The notes under the pieces are model-generated. The model did not search any database, had not been told where the DNA came from, and worked only from the letters and a program-made list of their open reading frames with translations. This document shows positions 36,306 through 48,300 of a DNA stretch of 64,000 nt, in pieces. The translations under genes were made by a program, and so were the position numbers. Source of the DNA: Microvelia longipes (lineage: Eukaryota > Arthropoda > Insecta > Hemiptera > Veliidae); contig JACMZG010000042.1 of the NCBI GenBank assembly GCA_018340805.1, positions 185,622 through 249,621 on the forward strand. Direction: 5' to 3'. How positions within the stretch are numbered: the stretch's first letter is position 1; the number at the start of each line of letters is the position of its first letter.

Positions 36306-39300
36306 TTTGTTCCTCCCAATTTTAACATTGTTGTTCCTGTGCCCAATGCCACCCAAATCCCATTAACATAAGATCCGGGTGACACAAGGAGCAAGAACCG
36401 TAATTTCCTCATAAAGTATAGCACATATTATATGGTATTTTTTAGCTGTGGACTCTTTATATAACAGGATATCTTCTACTTTTGACTATATGCACTTATA
36501 AGCGATCTTCCTTTACACTACTAACTTCACCCTAGGCTACTACTTACCAGCCTCAAAGCACATACTAGGATTAAACACATTTCGAATTGAATTTAACTAT
36601 TTACCTGAGACCATTTAATGCCACTAACACAATATACACTTAGCTTGCTCTTCTAATGATTATTGTGATTTAAACTATTATTATAATTATTAAACAATAT
36701 TTGATATTATGAATGAAACAAATAAGATTTTAACACTTGAATGATAACACTACAAGAAAACCACCGTCACATCTTATACTAGCCTAAACTGAGCCTATTT
36801 GATTAATTATGAAAGCTACCCATAAGCTAACACATAAGCTACACATAACTAGCTATACAATAAGCTAAACACAACTGCCTCCAATAAGGCTGCACTACAC
36901 TTGCACTTTCACCAAAATACACTTAAATATAAACTAACATCTTACCAGTTTTATCACTGAGATTTATCACTAGATTTATCACTTGTTTTATCACTATTTT
37001 ATCACTGAGAAGATTAAAATGGCTAGAAAGACTTTTAAATATATGCAATTGATTTTTAAACATTTAAAGCTAATTTTATTTTCCTGGGACCAAGTCATGA
37101 CATAACTATATCTCAAAATCTTTTATTAAGGGAAGCAAATCAAACAGGAAGCCTGTGGAATAATTTCTGCTTATAACTTGGGCTGTTTCCAGACTTATGT
37201 TTATGTTGTATTTTTCATTGAGTGCTCTTCTCTCTTTATTATTGGCTGTGCAATGAGCCAAGATATGTTCTATATCTTGTTCCAATTGTCTATTACATTT
37301 ATTGCAATAAGGATTGTCTATCAATTTCATTTTATATTTGAAAGCTTTATTATTGGCATGTCCTATTAATATTCTGTTTATCTTTGTGATTAAGTCATTG
37401 CTTGCTTCAATATTTTTGAACCAAGGTTTTTGAGGCCCCTTCTGCCTTATAGCGTGATACCATAACGCCTTACCCTGGTTGACTGTTTCATTATAGACTG
37501 CTTCCCAGCTCTCTCTTAAGATACACTTGATATTTGCTAGCCCATCAGTGAGGGGTGGATTAAGTAAAAGGCTTTCTCCATTTTCTATGGCGTCTTTGGC
37601 CAGAGAATCTACTATGTCATTTCCTAGAATATCTACATGTCCCGGTATCCATTGTAAGAAGACTGTGATTCCTGCTACATGTAAGTTATGTATGTTGTCG
37701 ATAATATCTTTGACTATGGAGTTATTTAGAAAGTCTTCCTGGCTAACCGTGCCTTTAATGATACTAACTGAGGCTTGTGAGTCAGTTAAGATAACCCAGT
37801 TTTTATTTTGAGGGTTCCTCCTAATACATAAAGAAGCTTGCTGTATGGCAACTAATTCCGCTGTATAGATGGAGCACATTTCCGGGAGTTTGAATGAGCC
37901 GCATAGATTATCATTTATGTAGTAAGCCGAGGCCACCCCCTTCAGATTTTTTGATCCATCTGTATATACCTTTATGACTTGCTCAGGTGGGTATTTTTTG
38001 TCCAGATGCTCTAATGTTAATTGTTTTGCTATCAATTTGCTTGTTTCTGCTTTGCTTATACCAGGTATAATTACTTTAATTTGAGTAGCTATGGATGGAT
38101 CCGTTTCAATGTGATAACCTTGCCTATAATTGCTTTCTATGATGTTATATTTTTCCTGCGTGTTCACGATAAGCATACCTAGCTTGATGTTTTTGGTTGT
38201 GAAACTGTTATTATTGTCTTTGACATACCTGTACAACTGCAGCGCTTTGTCATGAATGATAATATCTGTTTTGAACATCTTTAGAAAACTCCTTTGTGCC
38301 ATGGTCTCTAACCTTAATTGTAGTGGCATAAGCTCAATTATTGCATGCATCGCCTGAATTGGGCTTGTTCTTATAAAACCACCTATGACTCTAACAGCCT
38401 GATTTTGTATAACTTGAAGCTCCTTGATTTTCTTGTTTAGATGTACGATGAACAATGCTCCGTATTCTAACTTTGCTCTAATCGTTGCATTGTATATTAA
38501 CTTTGCGGTATTCGGATGGATGCCCCATTTGCTATTTTTAAGATGTTTAAGGATATTAATTTCTTTTTTGGCTGTCACTGCAAGCTTGTTAATATGCTCA
38601 TTCATTTGCAATTTATGGTCAACTGTAATTCCTAGAAATTTGTGCATTTCTACCACCGGAATGACATTGCCTTCTAACGTGAGGAACATACCAGCTTGGT
38701 GTTGTTCCCTGCCATTTGCAAATATCATAGTGCAGGTTTTTGTAGGATTGATGCTAAAGTTGGCTTTTCTGGCTTCTTCATTAAATAAGGTTATGGCTAA
38801 CTGGGCTTTTCTGTTTAACTCCTCCATGTTGTCACCAGTTATAATTAGAGCATAGTCGTCAGCTAGCTGTGTAACTTCCGCAATATGTAGAATGCGTTTT
38901 GGTATTGGCAGAGTACAAGTTAAACAAGGATCCACTGGCTGGGTCACCCTGACAAAGCCCGGTTGGGCAACTTTTTGACACCTGTCCCAAATTGTAAATT
39001 TTGTGAAAGAGAAATTTTGTTAAATATTGAATATATACCTGTGGCACATAGCTCTCCTCCATTGCTTTTTTGAGAACGTGTATTAACACTGAATCGTAAG
39101 CTCCTGCTATGTCCACAAAGATGACTTGAGTTAATTTATTATTGGCAAGATTTAATTTGATGGTTAATAATAGATTGGTGAGGCTATTTTGGGTACCTTT
39201 GCTTTGCCTGTAGCCATTTTGCCAGGGTGGCAAGACATTTTTCTCCCAGAGAATTTTATCTATCCTGCGTTTAAGTATTTTATGCAAAATTTTTACTGTA

Positions 39301-42300
39301 CAGGTGAGTAAACTGATGGGTCTATGTCCTTCATTATCTTTAGGTATGGGGGCTATTTTGATAATTAACCATTCACTTGGAATGGTGTTAGTATATAGTA
39401 TTCTATTGTATATATCCGTAAGGAATTTGATACCTGATGGTGGAAGATTGTTGAAGAAACTGTACGTGTAACCGTCCTGACCAGGAGCATTGTCTTGCTT
39501 ACTTATTGCCTGCTTTACCTCGCATGTCATAATGCTATGCTTATCAGTCATTACATGTGGGTTGCTTGTGATAGGTACTGCTCCTGGTTTAATTAGGTTA
39601 TTTAGGAAGCTCTCATGTTCTTCTGGGTTTAACACCGAGCCAGTGTTCTTTGCTTTTAACGCGTTCAGGATTTGCCAGCAGCTGGGCTGTGACTTAGCAG
39701 TCAAAGTACGACACAGCTCGTTCCATGCTTTCTTCTTTTCCTCCTTTATAATCTTTTTGCATTGAGTACTGCATTTGATGTATTCTGCCAAATTCCCTGG
39801 CGTAGCTGCCTTAAAATATGCTTTGAGAGCTTTCTTTTTTTCCTTAATTATGTTTTCACACCTTTCGTTCCACCATGGATGACTTTTAACGTAAGCATTG
39901 TTTCTGGATTTAACCTTTGGTATAGCTAGATCTGCCGCTGCAGCCATGACTTCTGTGAAATGCTTGTAATCTTCTTCTGGGTCGTCTCTCTGAGTAGCTA
40001 TGAGCAGCTTATCGAACTCCTTTTTGAACACACTCCAGTTGGCTTGTTTAATTTTATAACAAAACCCATTTTGGCTCGCACTCGCAGATTGTTTCCCGAC
40101 AGTAATTTTGATGGGTAGATGGTCACTTCCCATGCTATCCATGTGCGTTTCCCACACTGGTAATGAGTTTAAGGATGAAAAGGTAAGATCTATTGCTGTC
40201 ATGGTTCCTCCAGGGTCTATTCTAGTTGGAGAGCCATCATTAAGAATTGAAACGTTTTCCATTTGTTTTAACACCTCTTCTATAAGCCTCCCGTTTTTAT
40301 CATTTATAGACGGGTCCCAAAGTTGATTGTGCGCATTGAAATCACCTAGAATGAAACCAGGATGCTTTTCTATTTCATTTAGTAATGCTCTCCATTCCTC
40401 TATATCTACCTTGCTATTAGGTGGGATATATACATTTATTAGCTTAATCCATTTGTTATCTATATATACCTTTATACATTGAACGTTTATATTTTTAATT
40501 CCTGGTGGTACTTTGTCCTTTTTGTAAGGAATGTGTTTTTTGATAATGAAAGCAAGCCCTCTTAACCCTGAATGCACGTCCTCTCTTATCACATTATAAT
40601 TTGCATAGTTCAAATATAGTTCCTGCCCTAATTTGGTTTCCTGTATAATTGCAATATCGATGTTCTCTTTTTCTAAGTTTAATAAAAGTAGGTCTTTTTT
40701 AAATCTCAGCCCTCTTGCATTCCATTGTAACATGGCCCAATTCATGGTATTTTCTCAATAACTGCTGATATGGCTTCAACGAAATCCCTGTAAATTCTTT
40801 CCAACAAGCTTTCAATGCTGTTGACCTGTGTTATATCATCAATGGCTTTTTTCTTCCGCTCCCAATTTGACATGGCTTGTTCATATTTTTCCTTTAATTT
40901 TAAATTACTTCCGACCGCCTGCACTTCATTATTCTGGTTAACTTGAACTTTGTGTCCAGCTACACCTGCATAAGTGCGCATGGTATTCCTTTGCTCTCTT
41001 TTCTTTGCATTACAATCAGTATTTATACCGGCTAAGTGCTGGATAGAATTACAGTGAAGACATTTCATTTTTTTGCTGTGCAGTCCTTTATCTCATGCCC
41101 TCCTCCACATCTTCTGCATCTAAGCTTGGATTTACAAAACTTGGCTATGTGATTAAAGTATAAACATTTATAACATAGTTTGACTTTTCCCTGTAGACCT
41201 CAACTCGAAAAACTATGTTACCAATTTTGATTTCTTTAGGTAGAATTTTCCCGTAAAAGGTTATAATTACTTTGCCTATTGGAATAGGTGCGTCTTCTTC
41301 ACCATTTCTGGGCCTTCTCCACATTCTCTGAAGATGAGTTATCGCTGAGGGTAATTCACTACACATTTCCTCTACCTGCTTTAGCTCTATGCTTGGGTCT
41401 AGAGATATAACCCCTTTAACCTCTGTGGATTTGTTAGAAATCCTGATATTGAAATTGTTTTTTATATCTTTGTGACTTTCCAAGGTCTTAACCTGCTCCA
41501 TTCCTTTAAGTTGTATCAGAAAGGATGCCTTAGATATTTTCTTTAAAAGCAAGAATTGGTTTAGCAGGATTTTTCCCACGAGTAACCCAAACTGAACCTC
41601 ATTAAATGATTTTTGATTTTCTTTCAATTCTAAAATAACCGTTATAGGCTCATCTGGCAATCTTTTATAATTGATGTCCTTATAGAAACCTAGCTCTACT
41701 CCTTTTGCTGTAATATTTTAATGAGCTTTTTGGCACCTCTTCTTGCTGCTTACGTGTTGGTATTGGGCGTTTTACTTGGAACTGTTTATTTTCCAGTGGG
41801 TGTTGCTGCTTATCTGTTTTTATTGGAGCACGTTCTCTACCGTCTCGAACTCGATCCTTTGCCTCTATATCTATCAGATTAATCTTGTTGCGCTCTGCCT
41901 CATCTTCTTGCTGTGAGCTTGAGCTCTTATTAGTCTTTTCAGATTTTTTTCCGGATGATATTACTTCCTCACTTTTCGCACTTATTTTCAATTTTTTGTT
42001 TGAATACATCCTTTTCTCAATTATCCCTCCAAGACTTTTCTCCGCTGGGCTTTGATGAACCTGTGCCTCAACGATTCGCTTGCTGATCCGGTGATTGCAT
42101 TAGGGGTGCTTGTAGCTTGAGAGTAGATTTTTATAGCATTTATGTCTATTATTGAGTCCTGAGTTTGTTCAAATGACGTAGAAGAAGCATTGATGACCAA
42201 ATCCTCTTGGTTAGTTTTGTAATTATTGTCCAAGGTTTTAGATAAGTTATTGGAGACCTGAATTTTCTTGACTGTAGTTAATTTTTCACTGCTGGTCCGA

Positions 42301-45300
42301 ATGCGCTTAAATTTCTCTGCCTCCTGTTTGGCTCAGGCTTGACCTTAGATTTGGTTTTGGGTCTAAGGCCTGCTTTTTTCTGGAATCCATTCATTGTGAA
42401 ATGTAGCTGTGCTTATTAACGTTGCTTTGACGCAAGATAACAATCTTGATAACACAATTACACACTTGTAATCAAAAGAACCTAATCACTAACACACTTT
42501 TAACCTCACATTTAAAAAGGAAATTTCACAACTTAAAACACCATATAACAGTACATTATATCTACTTCACTTGCCCCTTCAATAAAGCCTACCCAAATTA
42601 TGACCTGATATTAGCTAAAAATAAATAGAAAATACCTATCTATTTTAAACTAATGAAGCTAAGTGGCCCACCTATCCTAACCTACGCGCCAGAAAGCAAT
42701 TCTTGCTCAATTCCCGATTTAAATAAGTAATTGAGTAAAATTGATAGAATAGGAATAAATGAAAAGGCAAGAGTTCCCTCTAGGTGTTCTTTAATGAATT
42801 ACCTTAAGGAGACTTTTCTGTGTTGCTAAGCTATCAGATATCGCTTACTTGCACTTATGACCTAAGGACCCAGACTGGCTTTACCTTATTACTTAATAAG
42901 TCATTATATAAAATTGAAAAAAGTTTTGTTTCTAATAATGCGTTGGGGTAGTGGATGCCTATAGACGTGAAATATATAATATAGATACATTTGACCTGTT
43001 TTGGAGAGACTGCTCTGTCTGCTTGTTCCCTCTCCTCACGTGTTTCCGACTCACCGGTTTTGGTTCACAGACTCACCGGTTTTGTTATTTTAAAAATCTC
43101 GTATTTATCCCTCGTTTTTATTAAAGCAGTATCTTAATTTAAACCAAATTGCACATATTAACATAATTTAGCATTATAAATACATTTAAAACTCCGATGA
43201 AATTGGATAACGAAACGAAAACGAGCCGGCAGCCATTCGAGAGAGAGAAATCTTTTGAGAAATCTTTCGACATGGAAAAAACAGATGTTTTAATTGAAAC
43301 AGCAGGTGTCCCAACTTCTAAGAGAAAAAATACCTACAGGTACTTGGGTGACGTCAAAGGATAACCATGGTACAACCCCCTCCCCCAGTGGGTGTGCTTT
43401 AATATATTATAATTCTTATTCTCATACTTAAGGAATTAACAAATGCAATAATTATCTGTGCTGCTCCTAGATAATAAAGATGCTGACAGCATTGACGATA
43501 TCCTATGTATCTATTAGCAATAGGATATCGTCATTTTAAAAATAAATGCTGTCAGCATCTTGCACGTACGGGCAAAGCTATTCTTGAGCCAACTATACAC
43601 AAATGTAAACGACATTAACATTGAAGCAGTGACAAATTAATATTAAGATCAAGACGAAATTTGGTAAGTTTATTAAACGCATTAGAAAAGGAACTTAGCT
43701 GTGTTAAGTTATAACGGCATTGTCACAATGTATTTTTGAATTTGAGATGAGGTTCCACAAAAAGATAAATATCTTTCATTTATTGCCGGTCAATAAATTT
43801 CGTCTTGGAAGGGGTATGAAGATGACTGCCATAAAGATTCTGAGATTAGCCAAAAATTTGATATCAGACTTTCTCATATTCCTCTTCGTCAATACATTTA
43901 TTGTTCATAATTATTATTAATTAGTTATAGTTTTTCTAGGCAGACATTGAATAAATAATAATATCATTTAGATTGAGTATGCAAGAATGCTATAAAATAT
44001 CAATATTAAAGAGTTTTTAAGTAAAGGAATGATAAAAATATGAGATTATGTTAATGTTAATATGTGCTTGTTTTAGGGCGATTCACCATTTGGTAAATCA
44101 GAGGCTTATATAAAACTGGAGCAGCTTGGAGAAGGCTCGTACGCCACTGTATTTAAGGGTTTCAGTAATCTCACTAATCAGGTCAGTTTTTCATTGCCTT
44201 GGGAAATTTTCTTCTAAAAAAAGTCTCATGTCTAAGAGTGTCCAAAATCCATTTCTAGTGTGGATAGTGTCTAAAATCCATTCCAGAGGTCTCTTATCAC
44301 AAAATAAGTTTTTCCTAGGCTTTTATACTGATGGTGGCACATTTTACAAACTAGATCTGTCAAATATATGTCACAGATGTATTTGACTAATACATTATGT
44401 GATTAGTCTTATACCTTATGCCTAGTACAATATGCTACTAGAAAGAAGGCCACCTTCGTGGTTGAGGTTGTTAAAGCTTCAATTAGTACGTTCACACACA
44501 CTTTAGATCCGCGTATCGTATAGAGTACGATCTCTCAATACGGTAATTTAAGCTGTATGAACCATGCGGAGGGGATCCGATCGCATATGCTAGAACTAGG
44601 GAGATGGAATCTAAATGGATCCCCCGATACGCTGTCTTTTTGTGAGTGTACCTTTAGAGACGATCGTATTTAACGGATAACCTTCTCGTCGAACTTTTAT
44701 TTCACTTCTATATAACCGTTTTTGATCAAATAACTTTTGGAATATTATTTTTTTAGTGTAACTTTATTATTATGCAAAGAAATCACAATTTAATTAAATA
44801 TATTTTTTGTGTTAAACTTCCTTATAACCAAAAGTGAAGGTTCACTATACAAGACGCCATGTTTTGGCGGGATCAGTTATCACTCGATCGATTAAACAAA
44901 TACGCTGCAAGAACCGTGAAGTTAGTTGACCGTATTGTTTACATATTCTATACGATCCGCGGATCTAGAGTGTGTGTGAACATACTAAATATTTATTCTA
45001 ACCTTTCACACCACAGTGGTCTGGGGTTCACATCCCAGGTTACACTCTCTGTTCTGTTAGATTATAATGCAAATAAATTATCACTAACTTAAGAGGTAGT
45101 TTCCGCAAGAGTTATCTCTGAGCTGCAAGGCTTTAAACGTGGTCCAGTCATTTTAGGCATTTTTACACCTCAATTTGCCAAAAATTCTTAGTGAGCTAAA
45201 TTTTGGTATACACTTTTATTTTAGTGTTATTATTATTACCATTTATTGCATAAATATTTTGTGTACTACAATTCTAATACTAAATGCATAAAAAACATGC

Positions 45301-48300
45301 AAATCGGCAATATTGCTGTTGTTCCTCTGTTAGAAGAGGTTGGAGTTGGTGCCAACATATTTTACATAACTACTATATAACTAATTACTATGTGATTACT
45401 TATTATTACAATATTAATACAGAAATCGACTCAAAACAATCATTTTAATACAAACATCTCTTTATATTTAAATTATTTAAAATTACAATAAATTATTAGG
45501 TACTGACATTTTTATATTAATTACTTTCTAAATTATTTTAGTTTTAAATCGTTAGAACTTATAATTTAACATGCCTATTTAACAATTATATTACAAAATA
45601 AATATTTTTAAATTTCAAACAATTTCTATTTTTAAAATTTAATTATTTTTACTATAAATAAACCATAGAACACACAAAGATCTGCATAATTATGATACTA
45701 GAAATAATAGTAACTTAGTACTTACCTCCTGTAGATTACATAAGTCTTTCACAGGATACAGGAATTTAGGTTTTAAGTTTTTTAATAAGTTAAGTAGTTA
45801 TACTAAAGAGTTACCATTTGTAGATTATTGTTTTAGAGTTAAAGAGTTTTTGCTGCAAAATCCATGTTATAGTTTGTCTGAATTTTTTAGTCTTAATAAT
45901 GTCTGTTAATCTGCCTCCGTGGCCGTGATCGTAAAGGCCTTCGATTTCGGCACTGGAGGTCCGGGTTCGCAGCCCGGGCTATGCTGTAAGATTTTATGAA
46001 TAGTATTTGTATTAAAAAGATTTCGCCAACTTTAATTAATTCTTTGAGTGTAGTAGATGCAACTCACCTGAGGTGGTTCCCGCAGGGTGAATATCCTGAT
46101 GAGCCGAAAGCCCTAAAACGGGCATTTTATTTTATTTATTTTAATGTCTGTTAAGTTCTGTTTTAAGTTTTTAATTTTAGTTCAGTTTAGCGTTTAGATT
46201 TGACTGTGATATTTTTTATTTCATGTCACTTATAATTAATTTACTTGACATTTGTATGCACATTAATTTATGTTTCAAAGAATAAAACATTTATTTATTT
46301 ATTTATTTATCATATCCTAATGTTATTATTAATTATTATTATTACAAAGTTATTATTATTTATTGTTACTATTAAAATCACAGTGTTGTTCATTTATTTA
46401 TTTTTTTGTTATTTATATTTTTAATAGTATTTAATTCTATTTACATTTATTACTTTATAGTTAATGTAATTAATATTATTACTTTAATAGTTAATAGGGG
46501 GGAAGGGGGATTATATCATATTTATAAAGAAGACAAGTAAGCTTGAAAAATTCTTAGTGTGCTAAATTGTGGTATACACTTTTATTAGAGTATTAATTTA
46601 CTATGGTCCCAAGCTTAAAGAGGGACAGCTTATTAGGGTCAGCTCATAAGAGTCAAAAAGATCACTAAAATCAGTTCTTCGTGATTATCTCGCAACCTAT
46701 GGCTCTGATATCAATAAAGGTCATTAAAAAAGTATTCCTCATACAATTATCTACAAAATATGACTGGCGGGGCTGGTAATTACTCCATTTTACTGATGAA
46801 GCAAATTGAAGATGCGAATAGTAAATTGCATGCAAAAAAATCAAGATCTTATTACTCAAACGATATCTGACAATTATTAGTACAAAGGTCTGACCAAAAA
46901 GAAAATTTATTCAGTGCTGATGAGATCTTGTTTAGTTCATACATTTTTTGCTGGCTGTTAAAAGGATTATCGTTATGCTTCAGTTTAAATATATATTTAT
47001 TACCGAAGAAACTTGCTGTATTTTTTAATTAATGTTGTCTTGTAATTGCAGGTTGTAGCTTTAAAAGAAATCAGATTGCAAGAAGAGGAAGGTGCCCCCT
47101 TCACGGCTATCAGGGAAGCCTCGTTACTTAAAGAACTGAAACACGCTAACATAGTAACACTGCACGATATCGTGCATACCCGGGAAACACTTACCTTTGT
47201 TTTTGAATATGTTGTGAGTTGATTTTGCATTTTTTACTTTCCCTCTTCTTACCTTTGATTTTTAGGAAAAGTATTGTGTTTGTAAAATAATCTGAACCAG
47301 GATTTCAGCTGAATTATCCGTTTCAGGTGTTGTTAAGACCTCCTGAGTGGTTTTCACTAAGTTGTCTGTCTGTTGTAATTGTAGATATGTTGTATACAAA
47401 GAGACTAATCCTTAGAGGAAAATACAACTGCTCTTATAATTTCTTGAGTAACTAGGTGTCATAACTGTACTTGGTGACGTCATTTTTTTTTATTTTTATA
47501 ATAATTACAATCCAACGTAAATATTAATTATATTTCCACTATTTTGCCTTAAATTAATAATAAGTTCGAATGATTGTCTATTGCATGTATTCATTTATTT
47601 ATCATTTGATACTACCGAGTTTTGCAACACATGAATAGTTGACACAATATAATTGTGCGAGAGACACCTAGGAAATGTAACAAGCAAAATGCAATGCTGC
47701 ATCTGGGAACTGTTCCATCATTCGACATTCGTCATCATTGATGGCTCGACATAATGTCATGTCCCACTCTGTTTCGTTACGTCTAACTCATGTTTTGCTT
47801 GATGGCGGTAAGAGAGCACCGCTCGTCTCTGGTAAATACTTCACATTATATTCTTCGGAATTAATTGAAGGTCAGAGTGAGTTCAGGCTCTGTCGGCGCC
47901 CTGATGAGTTAGACGTAACGAAACAGAGTGGGACATGACATTATGTCGAGCCATCAATGATGACGAATGCCGAATGATGGAACAGTTCCCAGATGTAGCA
48001 TTGCATTTTGCTTGTTACATTTCCTAGGTGTCTCTCGCACAATTATATTGTGTCAACTATTCTTTTATTGTCTGTGTTGAATAAAGTGGTTTAATTTGGT
48101 GTCACTGAAAAAATGCCCACCGTTTGTAGAGTATGTGCTACAATAGGGTTGTAGAGGGTGGGAAAGTATCTAGTATCTCTCTAGAGAGACTATAGTAGAG
48201 GTAAGTACAGTTATGGCGCCTAGTGGAAGCTGTCTCACTTCCACTCCTTATCACTGTGCTATTCTGCCCATGTACTACCTCTAAGTATTAGTCTCTTTAA

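Larger units (their letters stand above)
36949..42420 (-). mobile_element. Non-LTR retrotransposon (I/LOA/R1-type with RNase H), antisense in the kinase intron
   Basis: About 5.4 kb. ORF1 (zinc-knuckle protein) and ORF2 (endonuclease, reverse transcriptase, RNase H) are in the usual order. The 3' end carries a short tandem tail. RNase H after the reverse transcriptase places it in the I-type group; I cannot fix the clade. ORF1 has about five frame breaks and ORF2 one, several at homopolymers. The 5' boundary is uncertain and I found no target duplication. Its orientation opposite to the host gene is common for intronic LINEs. Confidence 0.9.

Noticed and set aside
38424..38855. 143-codon + strand open frame
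   Set aside because: Antisense shadow of LINE ORF2.
45911..45975. Functional tRNA gene
   Set aside because: Box-like words only; it is the head of a SINE with target duplications and two sister copies.
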